Shown: positions 1 to 7,176 of the stretch, one piece after another | Layout: every line of letters begins with the position of its first letter | Numbering within the stretch: position 1 is the first letter of the stretch | Origin: Bacteroidales bacterium | GTDB taxonomy: Bacteria; Bacteroidota; Bacteroidia; Bacteroidales; M50B96 | Direction: 5' to 3' | NCBI GenBank assembly: GCA_021740905.1 | Contig: JAIOYV010000012.1 | Coordinates: forward strand, 1-64,000 | Length of the DNA: 64,000 bases | Notes under the pieces: generated by a model | What the model was told of the DNA's origin: nothing | What the model saw: the letters and a program-made list of their open reading frames with translations, nothing else | Databases searched by the model: none | Made by a program: the position numbers and the translations under genes

Positions 1-191
1 CTGGGCTAAAGATAACACCCCTTTGGGGCTAGATTAAATTCGAATATGGAAAGATGTAGAACAAAATCAATGATTTATGAACAATGAAATTTTTAGCCCT
101 AAGTGTTTTGCGTTTTTTATTTGGTAGCCCCAAAGGGGTGTTATCACTAGCCCAGGGTGTATCCACCGCCATAGGCGGTGGCAGCCCTGGG
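1..191. repeat. REP-like palindromic element cluster
   Basis: Positions 1-30 are the inverted complement of 126-155 (28 of 30 bases match). The right arm runs into a second nested palindrome: a 7-bp outer stem (151-157 with 185-191) encloses a perfect 8-bp hairpin (163-170 with 174-181, 3-nt loop). Open reading frames can be drawn through it, but they only read out the palindromes. The structure resembles the repetitive extragenic palindromes spread through many Bacteroidota genomes. Copies outside this window cannot be seen. Confidence 0.7.
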
Positions 192-387
192 TGTGGAATG
201 ACACGTAAAATAAGCCCCAAGGGGGCGCAATCAAACCCCGGAGTAAAGTTATCGGCAGAATTTGCAAAATTGAAAATTCGGTGTATTCCAATGTGCAGGG
301 AATTTAGGTTATATTTGGGATTGAATGATTTCGCTCGCTTGGGGCAGGATGCATAGGGCTTAATTCTTTGCTATAAAACAGTGAAAA

Positions 388-431
388 TGGATTGAGCAAA
401 ATGTGGAAATTTATCCCGTTTGCAGTATAAT
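388..431 (+). repeat. dispersed 44-nt intergenic repeat, copy 1
   Basis: Aligns without gaps to 43077-43120 (34 of 44 identical, most differences being transitions). Both copies lie outside genes and both are followed by a short degenerate tandem array, which suggests a repeat family. Function unknown. Confidence 0.55.
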
Positions 432-467
432 AATAAAGCTAAATCATTCAACCATCATTTACAAAGT

Positions 468-512
468 CTTGATACTTGATACTAAATGCTTGATACTAAA
501 CACTGATACTTG
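468..512 (+). repeat. degenerate short tandem array (ttgatac units)
   Basis: Four imperfect copies of a 7-10-nt unit around ttgatac/tgatac sit directly before the 3' end of the minus-strand zinc-ribbon gene. It has the same style as the arrays at 3387-3496, 31463-31600 and 49800-49845. Confidence 0.55.
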
Positions 513-514
513 TA

Positions 515-724
515 TTAATTCGTAAAGAAATCGAACACATTGCTCAACTTGCTGGTTTCCGATCTAAAGAACTCTGTGTAGGTGCACCGGGCGCAGGTTA
601 CTGTAGTAAATTTCTTGTTTTGAATGTTGAAGAGCTTTGTGAATAAACTTCCGGTCATAAAAACCTCACCTGTTTCGTATTGCCGGTTGCCACATTTTGG
701 GCAGGTGTAATTTAAGTTTCTCAT
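515..724 (-). CDS. zinc-ribbon protein (DUF2082-like)
   Basis: A protein of about 69 residues with a four-cysteine zinc ribbon: a CPKCGN knuckle near the N terminus and a CARC knuckle about 30 residues later. Between them lie the family-typical YETGE and FNIQNKKFTTV stretches. This matches the small nucleic-acid-binding zinc-ribbon proteins annotated as DUF2082. The ATG at 724 is preferred because the longer form would start at a GTG at 754 and add ten residues before the usual domain start. The gene appears monocistronic, with repeat debris on both sides. Molecular role is not established for the family; binding of one Zn ion is inferred from the cysteines. Confidence 0.75.
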   Translation of the reverse strand: MRNLNYTCPKCGNRQYETGEVFMTGSLFTKLFNIQNKKFTTVTCARCTYTEFFRSETSKLSNVFDFFTN

Positions 725-1030
725 AAGGATATTTTTTAGAATTTTGGTTTTCACGAATTAAGGGAAGAGAAGTTACATCAGATTAAACCATAATTTTCCA
801 CAAACTTTTCGATATTCAAACGTTCTTCAGGTTTCGCCGGGAATATCGGTTCGTGTTTCAATCATTGGGACACCTTCGGCGATTCAATCTTTTCATTTAA
901 ACCCAGGGCTGCACCCAGTGCTTTTGATTTCGCCCATTTCGGGGCTTAAGTTTATTAATTTATTATCCGGTGAAGCCTAGCATAGGGAGATTTAATCACA
1001 TCCTCTATATTCCATACTCACCTTAATTGC
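725..1030. other. intergenic, REP debris
   Basis: No gene is supported. At 900-950 there is a degenerate relative of the 151-191 palindrome (acccagggctgcaccc and neighbouring bases). On the minus strand a frame of about 25 codons ends near 780, perhaps a remnant of an eroded gene, but it is too short to identify. Confidence 0.5.
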
Positions 1031-1204
1031 TTATTTACTCAATTCCTCTCCACTTTTTTTCAGCCGTCCCGCATCGCGCAATGCTTTGTCGATAATCCAT
1101 TCCAACTGGCCATTGGAGCTACGGAATTCATCCGCAGCCCATTTTTCAATGGCAGCCAGTTTTTCAGGATCGATCCGGATTACAAACGCTTTTTTCTTGG
1201 CCAT
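1031..1204 (-). CDS. Arc-type ribbon-helix-helix DNA-binding protein
   Basis: A 57-residue protein. An N-terminal beta-strand-like stretch (KKKAFVIRID, residues 3-12) is followed by two helices (PEKLAAIEKWAADEF, then NGQLEWIIDKALRDAG), the layout of Arc/MetJ ribbon-helix-helix repressors. The stop of the upstream SPFH gene is at 1211, only 6 nt before this ATG, so the two are one operon. Small Arc-family genes often accompany SPFH genes in Bacteroidota. The protein may repress its own operon through the palindrome at 2080-2100 (inference). It is the kind of gene automatic callers miss because of its length. Confidence 0.8.
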   Translation of the reverse strand: MAKKKAFVIRIDPEKLAAIEKWAADEFRSSNGQLEWIIDKALRDAGRLKKSGEELSK

Positions 1205-1210
1205 ACTTAT

Positions 1211-2059
1211 TTATTGATGAAGGGTTCCTGTATTAACAATTGGGCTGACATCTTTATCGCCACATAATACCACCATTAGGTTGCTTATCATGGTAGCCTT
1301 TTTATCGTCATCAAAATCGATTATTTCTTTTTTCGCCAATTGGGTCAACGCCATGTCTACCATGCTTACGGCACCTTCCACAATTTTAAAACGGGCAGCC
1401 ACAATAGCGGTTGCTTGTTGGCGCTTCAACATGGCCTGGGCAATTTCCTGGGCGTAGGCGATGTAGTTTATGCGGGCTTCTATAACCTCGATACCTGCAA
1501 TTTGCAACCTTTCAATAATTTCGCGCTCCAGCTCGCTATTTACTTCTTCGCCTCCCGATCGGAGGGTGATCACTGCATCGTGGTCTTCAAAATTATCATA
1601 GGGGTAAATTCCAGCTAATTTCCGAAGGGCTGCCTCACTTTGCACAACCACAAAATGCTCGAACTGATCCACGGCAAAGGCTGCCTTAAAAGTATCCGAT
1701 ACCCGCCAAACCAGCACAACGCCAATCATAATCGGGTTGCCGATTTTGTCGTTTACTTTGATTGGCTCGCTGTTGAAATTCCGGGCACGAAGAGAAATTT
1801 TCTTTTTCACATAAAAAGGATTGGCCCAGAAAAAGCCATTCGTTTTAATGGTCCCCATGTACTTACCAAAAAGGATAAATACGGCTGACTGGTTTGGGTT
1901 TACCACTACAAAGCCCATTGCCAAAAATATCCCAACTACCACCAAGCCCAATAGCCATGGGTTTTTCAACATAATCAACCCAAGTATGCCTCCCACTAAA
2001 AGCAAAAAGACAACTAGTACCATTCCATATCCCGATGCGGGAGAACTATTCTTTTCCAT
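1211..2059 (-). CDS. SPFH/Band 7 (prohibitin-like) membrane protein
   Basis: 282 residues from the ATG at 2059. A longer frame back to 2164 adds 35 residues that run through the promoter palindrome, so it is rejected. Two adjacent hydrophobic segments near the N terminus (about residues 10-60) are followed by a Band 7 domain, starting around VNPNQSAVFILFGKY. It includes the charged EREIIERLQIAGIEV helix and the A-rich coiled stretch typical of SPFH proteins. SPFH proteins assemble into large membrane-associated rings or microdomains that organise other proteins; the substrate here is unknown. It is co-transcribed with the ribbon-helix-helix gene downstream. Confidence 0.85.
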   Translation of the reverse strand: MEKNSSPASGYGMVLVVFLLLVGGILGLIMLKNPWLLGLVVVGIFLAMGFVVVNPNQSAVFILFGKYMGTIKTNGFFWANPFYVKKKISLRARNFNSEPIKVNDKIGNPIMIGVVLVWRVSDTFKAAFAVDQFEHFVVVQSEAALRKLAGIYPYDNFEDHDAVITLRSGGEEVNSELEREIIERLQIAGIEVIEARINYIAYAQEIAQAMLKRQQATAIVAARFKIVEGAVSMVDMALTQLAKKEIIDFDDDKKATMISNLMVVLCGDKDVSPIVNTGTLHQ

Positions 2060-2079
2060 GATTTCAAAGTTTAAATAAA

Positions 2080-2100
2080 GTGATATTAAATTAATATCAC
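2080..2100. promoter_or_regulatory. perfect palindrome, candidate operator
   Basis: A 10-bp half-site (gtgatattaa) is repeated exactly as its inverted complement around a single central base. It lies 21 bp upstream of the SPFH ATG and downstream of a TAnnTTTG box, where a repressor would act. The operon encodes a ribbon-helix-helix protein, so autoregulation is a direct hypothesis. An RNA hairpin in the leader is the alternative. Confidence 0.5.
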
Positions 2101-2127
2101 AATAGTACGGCGAAAAATATTCCTGTG

Positions 2128-2135
2128 CAAATTTA
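2128..2135 (-). promoter_or_regulatory. candidate -7 box (TAAATTTG) for SPFH operon
   Basis: On the minus strand this reads TAAATTTG, matching the Bacteroidota -7 consensus TAnnTTTG. A clear TTTG -33 box was not found at the expected spacing. It lies about 70 nt upstream of the SPFH start and upstream of the palindrome at 2080-2100. Confidence 0.35.
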
Positions 2136-2158
2136 TTTTTAGTTTCTTGTTGATAAAA

Positions 2159-2178
2159 CACCACAATTTATTGTGGTG
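2159..2178. repeat. perfect 8-bp inverted repeat (caccacaa)
   Basis: caccacaa and its inverted complement flank a 4-nt ttta loop. A close relative (17 of 20 bases) occurs at 62778-62797, also intergenic, so this is probably a small dispersed palindrome rather than a specific operator. It lies between the divergent SPFH and alcohol dehydrogenase genes. Confidence 0.5.
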
Positions 2179-2237
2179 GTATAAAATCAAAACCCCAACT
2201 TTGTGCTTTACTAAAACAGAATATAAAAAAACAGACA

Positions 2238-3386
2238 ATGGAAAATTTCACAGCATACAACCCGGTCAGAGTGCACTTTGGAAAAGATGTTTGCAACGAG
2301 CTGGGCACGGTGGCGAAGAATTATGGGAGAAAGGCACTCCTGATTTATGGAGGAGGGTCGGTAAAAAGGAATGGTATTTTCGACCAAGTTGTTGCCCCAT
2401 TGAAAGAAGCAGGTATCGAAATCGTTGAATTTTCGGGTATCCGTCCGAACCCCAGGGTTGGTGATGTTGATCGGGCTGTCGCTGTTGGGATCAAAGAAAA
2501 TGTCGATATAGTAATTGCCCTGGGTGGGGGAAGTGTGATCGACTCGGCAAAAATAATTTCAGTGTGCATCCCCGAAAATCTGGATGGATGGAAAGTGATG
2601 ACCCGAAAACAACGACCTGAAAAGGGGCTTCCACTTTTGGCCGTGTTGACCCTGGCTGCCACAGGAACTGAAATGAATATGTTCTCCGTGTTGCAAAATC
2701 CCGAATTGGGATTGAAAATAGGGTTCGGCACTGAATTGATGTATCCCAAACATTCGTTTCTTGATCCGACGTTCACAGCAACAGTCAATAAAGAATATAC
2801 AGCTTATGGCATTGTCGACCTGATTGCCCATTCCCTCGAAAACTTTTTTGGCACCGGTCACGCCCCGCTCTCCGACCGTTTTGTGGTTTCGATCGTAAAG
2901 GAAGCCATTGAAGTGGCTCCGAAACTTTTGAATGAATTGGACAATTACGACCACCGGGCAAGGATACTTTGGGCTTCGACTTGTGCATTGAACGGAACCA
3001 CAAATTATGGAAGGAAATCGGGCGATTGGGCCGTGCATGGCTTAGGGCACACTTTGTCGTTGATGTTCGACACAGCTCACGGTGCCACTTTATCCATTGT
3101 CTATCCGGCCTGGTTAAGATATATTGTCCAATATGTTCCTGAGAGGATATCCCATCTTGGAAGTGAATTGTTCGGAACAATTGATGTCCATCAAAGTATT
3201 CAAAAACTCGAAGAATTCTTTTCTTCCACCAATAGCCCAATCCGCCTTCAACAGGTGGGGATTGGCATGGACAAAAAAGAAGAAATTCTAAATCACTGGC
3301 TCGACAAAAAGCCAAGCGGCATGGTCTACGACATCGACGAAAAAGGCTATCAACAACTATTGGATTGGATGTATGGGGAGTTCTGA
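2238..3386 (+). CDS. iron-containing alcohol dehydrogenase
   Basis: 382 residues, full length for the group III metal-dependent alcohol dehydrogenases of the butanol dehydrogenase/YqhD type. It should reduce aldehydes to alcohols, or the reverse, with NAD(P)H in the cytoplasm. Visible motifs are GGGSVID (residues 96-102, nucleotide pyrophosphate binding) and the metal ligands D194, H198, H267 and H281 in DLIAH, WAVHGLGH and TAHGATL; H271 fits the catalytic histidine. The gene stands alone. It is divergent from the SPFH operon and followed directly by a tandem-repeat array. The physiological substrate cannot be read from the sequence. Confidence 0.93.
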   Translation: MENFTAYNPVRVHFGKDVCNELGTVAKNYGRKALLIYGGGSVKRNGIFDQVVAPLKEAGIEIVEFSGIRPNPRVGDVDRAVAVGIKENVDIVIALGGGSVIDSAKIISVCIPENLDGWKVMTRKQRPEKGLPLLAVLTLAATGTEMNMFSVLQNPELGLKIGFGTELMYPKHSFLDPTFTATVNKEYTAYGIVDLIAHSLENFFGTGHAPLSDRFVVSIVKEAIEVAPKLLNELDNYDHRARILWASTCALNGTTNYGRKSGDWAVHGLGHTLSLMFDTAHGATLSIVYPAWLRYIVQYVPERISHLGSELFGTIDVHQSIQKLEEFFSSTNSPIRLQQVGIGMDKKEEILNHWLDKKPSGMVYDIDEKGYQQLLDWMYGEF

Positions 3387-3496
3387 GTTGAAAAGTTAAA
3401 GAGTTGAAGGGTTGAAGAGTTGAAGGGTTGATGGTTGAAAGGTTGAGAAGCTCTGAGTTCAAAGTTGAAGAATTCTGAGTTCAAAGTTCAGAGTTG
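3387..3496 (+). repeat. degenerate tandem array (gttgaag units)
   Basis: About ten imperfect copies of units such as gagttgaag, gggttga and gagttcaaa begin at the stop codon of the alcohol dehydrogenase. The style matches the array before phoH (31463-31600), which uses gttcagagttcaaa-like units. No coding potential. Confidence 0.6.
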
Positions 3497-3518
3497 GTGG
3501 GCTATGCAAATACTTGTG

Positions 3519-3579
3519 AAGACGCAAGGCTTGCGTCTTTGATTTGGGGGTTTCAGTAGAGACGCAAGGCTTGCGTCTC
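3519..3579. repeat. two identical hairpin palindromes (gacgcaag...cttgcgtc)
   Basis: Two perfect palindromes, 3519-3539 and 3559-3579, each have 10-bp arms around one central g and share the core gacgcaaggcttgcgtc. A decayed third copy is visible near 32648-32670. Such palindromes form strong hairpins and could end transcription of the dehydrogenase, but no T-tract follows, so a REP-type repeat is more likely. Confidence 0.6.
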
Positions 3580-3649
3580 ATTCCACTACCTAAAGGTTCA
3601 GCCGATTCTGTATAAATCTTATTGGGCATAAGTTAAAGCTTGTAAATGA

Positions 3650-3759
3650 TTTTCTCCGGTCCTCCGCGTCTTAGCGGTATTTTTTTTTCCCCAGCTGCCG
3701 TACGAATCCTTTCGCGTGTCTTGTGTGATTTTCTCCGCGCCTCTGCGCCTTTGCGGTTA
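3650..3759 (+). repeat. duplicated 30-nt element (ctccg...gcgtcttagcggt)
   Basis: Two related blocks, 3650-3679 and 3729-3759, share ttttctccg, a C/G-rich middle and a terminal gcggt followed by T-rich DNA. They are spaced about 80 nt apart. No gene was found in the 3387-3839 gap. Confidence 0.45.
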
Positions 3760-3839
3760 TTTTCCCCCTTTGATTGCAATAATCAACAAAGCCAACAATA
3801 AATTATGAAACTGCAAAAATAATCGCAAAATTTGCAACC

Positions 3840-4385
3840 GTGGAAAACATACAGAATTCTTTCAACTACGTCGACATTGTATTAGCCATCCCGCTCTTGT
3901 GGTTTTGCTTCAAAGGGTTTAAAAATGGGCTTATCATCGAAGCTGCATCTTTGGCTGCACTTTTTCTCGGAGTGTATGGAGCATACCGGTTTTCGGGCTA
4001 TACAACTGTGCTACTGATCGAAAAGGTCGGCCTTGAAAGCGAGTATATTTCGCTCATTTCCTTTGCCATTACTTTTATCCTGATTGTGATTGCCGTGCAC
4101 TTTTTGGCAAAATTGATCGACCGGTTTATAAAAGCAGTAGCCTTGGGTTTTATAAACCGGTTATTGGGTTTGTTATTTGGGGTCGCTAAATTTGCTTTCA
4201 TCATAAGTATCATCCTTGGGTTGATCAATCATTTCGACAAGGAGGAAAAGGTAATCTCGCCAAAGCTAAAGCAGGAATCCCTTTTGTACGAACCTTTATC
4301 GAAATTTGCACCAATGATTTTTCCTTATCTCAACTTAGAAGGCTTCGAACAAATTGAGGATAAGGCCCGCGAAAAAATTGTTTAA
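3840..4385 (+). CDS. CvpA family membrane protein
   Basis: 181 residues beginning at a GTG. Four hydrophobic segments lie at about residues 10-27, 30-50, 68-90 and 105-130. The first helix pair has the CvpA signature (NYVDIVLAIPLLWFCFKGFKNG). In enterobacteria CvpA is linked to colicin V export and envelope homeostasis; in Bacteroidota its role is not defined. It is followed by a rhodanese gene after 29 nt and by the S46 peptidase, so it probably heads a three-gene operon. No in-frame ATG exists near the start, so the GTG is chosen. Confidence 0.85.
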   Translation: MENIQNSFNYVDIVLAIPLLWFCFKGFKNGLIIEAASLAALFLGVYGAYRFSGYTTVLLIEKVGLESEYISLISFAITFILIVIAVHFLAKLIDRFIKAVALGFINRLLGLLFGVAKFAFIISIILGLINHFDKEEKVISPKLKQESLLYEPLSKFAPMIFPYLNLEGFEQIEDKAREKIV

Positions 4386-4414
4386 TTTGTATGACTTGTA
4401 AAAATTGAAAGAGA

Positions 4415-4750
4415 ATGTTTGACATTAAAAAAATAGATTCGGAAGAATTCTTACAAATACTCGACAAGCGCGAACAGTATCAAATCGTAGATATTAATGA
4501 AGAACAGGACAACTTCTGCTATCAGTTAAAAATCAAACACATCCCATTCTCGGAACTGGAAGAGCATATACCTATCTTGGACAAGAACAAACCTTTGTTG
4601 CTGATATGCCGGTTCGGGGAGAGAAGTTTCTTTGGTGCCACCATTTTGAAGAACGAACACGGTTTTACAAATGTAATAAGCTTAACAGGGGGCACGAAAA
4701 ACCTGGCTGAGTTAATGGAAAATGAAAACGAAAATGTTAATTCAAAATAA
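4415..4750 (+). CDS. rhodanese-like domain protein
   Basis: 111 residues forming a single rhodanese fold. The strand-loop pattern ends in the active-site loop CRFGERS (residues 65-71), with C65 as the presumed persulfide-carrying cysteine, and then the GGTKNLAEL segment seen in small stand-alone rhodaneses. It likely carries sulfane sulfur in the cytoplasm; no signal peptide is visible. It sits 5 nt before the S46 peptidase gene. The partner is unknown. Confidence 0.85.
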   Translation: MFDIKKIDSEEFLQILDKREQYQIVDINEEQDNFCYQLKIKHIPFSELEEHIPILDKNKPLLLICRFGERSFFGATILKNEHGFTNVISLTGGTKNLAELMENENENVNSK

Positions 4751-4755
4751 ATAAA

Positions 4756-7095
4756 ATGAGAAAAATTATTGTAATCGCAATTTCCCTAGTCATGGGATTG
4801 CAATTTAACCTAAAAGCCGACGAGGGCATGTACTTGCTTTCGTTGCTCCAGAAATTGAATTTGAACCAAAAAGGCATGTTACTTACTGCCGACGATATTT
4901 ATTCCATCAACCACTCATCCTTAAAAGATGCTGTGGTGGGCCTGGGAAGTGCCAACAACCCATACCGGTTTTTCTGTACCGGCGAGATCATCTCCGATAA
5001 GGGTTTGATCCTTACCAATCACCATTGTGGCTATGGGTCGATCCAGTCGCACAGTTCGCCCGAGCACGATTACCTGGCCGATGGTTTTTGGGCCATGAAC
5101 ATGGACGAGGAGTTGATAAACGAAAACATGGTGGTCTCCATTCTCGTTCGGATGGAAGATGTAACCGAAAAAGTCAATGCTGTGTTAAATGATGATATGA
5201 GCGAAGAAGACCGAGCCAAAAAGATTGCCGAAATTTCAAAAACATTGGTCGATGAGGCCACTGCTGATAGCCATTATGGAGGAAATGTAAAAGCCATGTA
5301 CGAGGGTAACCGTTTTTATATGTTCGTCTACGAAACGTTCAAAGACATCCGACTGGTGGGTGCGCCTCCTTCATCGGTTGGGAAATTTGGTGGCGACACC
5401 GACAACTGGATGTGGCCAAGGCACACAGGCGATTTTTCCATGTTTCGCATATATACCGGAGCCGATGACAAACCTGCCACTTATACCAAGGAGAATAAAC
5501 CATACACGCCAAACCACCATTTCCCCATTTCGTTGGATGGATACCAGAATAACGATTTTGCTTTCGTGATGGGTTTCCCCGGAAGCACCAACCGTTTCGA
5601 AACATCGTATGGAATCACCGAAAGCCTTGACAAAGAATTTCCTGCACGGGTAAAGATCAGGGGCGAAAAATTGGATGTAATGAAGGAGCACATGGATCAA
5701 AGCCAAAAAGTCCGTATCCAGTATGCCTCCAAATACGCCAGAGTGTCGAACTACTGGAAGTATTTTATTGGCCAGAGCAAGGGATTAAAAAAGCTAAAAG
5801 TATATGATAAAAAACTTAGCTACGAGAAAGAACTACAAGCCTGGATAGAAAAAGATGCCAGCCGGAAAGCAAAATATGGCGATGCCTTAAAGCTAATCGA
5901 CGAAGCCTACAAAGAACGGAGTGCCAGCAATTTTAGCATGGTTTATTTTGGCGAAGCTTTGCGGGGGATTGAAATTACTTCGTTGCCGGCTACTGCCAAT
6001 TATGTGATCTATAAATTGCTGAAAGATGATCCGAAAAATGCTGAAGAAATTTCCAAGGCAGTGGAAGCCTTGAAAGGGGCGGCAAAAGATTTTTATAAGG
6101 ATTACGACCCGGCCACCGACAAGCAAATGACAGCCGAAATGTTGAGTATGTTTATTGCTGATGTCGACCCCGCACATTATCCTGACGAGATAGCTGCCAT
6201 TGCCAAGAAATACAAAGGAAACTATGCGAAATATGCCGATATGCTTTTTGCCAAAAGCCTGTTTGCCAGCGAAGAAAAATTCAATGCCTTTCTCGAAAAC
6301 CCATCGGCAAAGAAGCTGGAAAAAGACCCCGCCTTTATACTTTATCTATCGATTGGAAAAAAACAGGGCGAATTACATGGACAGTTGATTCCCCCTCAAA
6401 CCAAACTCAACAAAGGCCGTCGCCTCATGTTGGCTGCCATGCTCGATAAAGAAAAGGGACAGTTGGGTTACCCTGATGCCAATTCAACGCCCCGATACAC
6501 GTATGGTTATATAGGCGATTATTTCCCTGCCGATGGGGTGCATTACAAGTATTACACAACCATCGAGGGGATAATGGAGAAAGAAGACCCAACCAACCCG
6601 GAATTTGTGGTGGCTCCTAAACTAAAAGAATTATATAAGAATAAGGATTATGGGCAATACGCCGATGCGAATGGAGATCTGAATATCTGCTTTACCACCA
6701 ACAACGACATTACAGGCGGAAACTCGGGTAGCCCTGTGTTAAATGCCAAAGGCGAACTGATTGGGGCTGCCTTCGATGGCAACTGGGAAGCAATGAGTGG
6801 TGACATTGCTTTCGAAACCGAACTTCAAAAATGTATCAATGTTGACATCCGCTACGTGCTTTTTATTGTTGATAAATATGCCGGTGCCAAAAATCTGATC
6901 AACGAAATGACCCTTGTAAAAGGCCAAAACCTGGATCGGAAAATGAGCAATCAGGGTAGGATAAACGGCTCCAATAATTCAATTAATCAAAAGCAAACAA
7001 CCCATACAGGAAGATTGAGCAATGAAGAGCGCATGAAAGCAAAGGCAATGGAAAAAGCCTTGATGTTAGAAAAAGCTGATGAAGAAGTTCATTAA
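4756..7095 (+). CDS. S46 family dipeptidyl-peptidase (DPP7-type)
   Basis: 779 residues with a signal peptide (1-21) and a chymotrypsin-like double barrel split by a helical insert, as in Porphyromonas DPP7/DPP11. The His motif NHHCGYGS is at 88-95 and the nucleophile is S657 in GGNSGSP. Eighteen residues after S657 lies a glycine in FDGNW. DPP11 enzymes, which prefer Asp/Glu, have Arg at this place (FDR), so a DPP7-like preference for hydrophobic P1 residues is inferred. The enzyme would release dipeptides from exported oligopeptides in the periplasm. The C terminus after about residue 730 is a charged, low-complexity tail. Last gene of the cvpA-rhodanese operon. Confidence 0.93.
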   Translation: MRKIIVIAISLVMGLQFNLKADEGMYLLSLLQKLNLNQKGMLLTADDIYSINHSSLKDAVVGLGSANNPYRFFCTGEIISDKGLILTNHHCGYGSIQSHSSPEHDYLADGFWAMNMDEELINENMVVSILVRMEDVTEKVNAVLNDDMSEEDRAKKIAEISKTLVDEATADSHYGGNVKAMYEGNRFYMFVYETFKDIRLVGAPPSSVGKFGGDTDNWMWPRHTGDFSMFRIYTGADDKPATYTKENKPYTPNHHFPISLDGYQNNDFAFVMGFPGSTNRFETSYGITESLDKEFPARVKIRGEKLDVMKEHMDQSQKVRIQYASKYARVSNYWKYFIGQSKGLKKLKVYDKKLSYEKELQAWIEKDASRKAKYGDALKLIDEAYKERSASNFSMVYFGEALRGIEITSLPATANYVIYKLLKDDPKNAEEISKAVEALKGAAKDFYKDYDPATDKQMTAEMLSMFIADVDPAHYPDEIAAIAKKYKGNYAKYADMLFAKSLFASEEKFNAFLENPSAKKLEKDPAFILYLSIGKKQGELHGQLIPPQTKLNKGRRLMLAAMLDKEKGQLGYPDANSTPRYTYGYIGDYFPADGVHYKYYTTIEGIMEKEDPTNPEFVVAPKLKELYKNKDYGQYADANGDLNICFTTNNDITGGNSGSPVLNAKGELIGAAFDGNWEAMSGDIAFETELQKCINVDIRYVLFIVDKYAGAKNLINEMTLVKGQNLDRKMSNQGRINGSNNSINQKQTTHTGRLSNEERMKAKAMEKALMLEKADEEVH

Positions 7096-7176
7096 ACCTA
7101 TTGGCGGTTTGCTATTGTCCTTTTGCTGGAAAAGTGTTTTCTCGGGTCAGAGGCCATTAGCCAATAGCAAAAAAAA

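Larger units (their letters stand above)
192..514. other. intergenic, no gene seen
   Basis: No convincing coding region. It holds one copy of a 44-nt block (388-431) that recurs at 43077-43120 with 34 of 44 bases identical. This is followed by a degenerate tandem array at 468-512 built on a ttgatac unit. Otherwise the sequence is AT-rich and featureless. Confidence 0.6.

Noticed and set aside
84..356. A 90-codon frame on the plus strand through the first palindromes
   Set aside because: It only translates the REP-like repeats; composition is unlike a protein and no motif is present.
2345..3462. Three minus-strand open frames opposite the alcohol dehydrogenase
   Set aside because: They overlap a gene with full catalytic motifs on the plus strand and show no family features.
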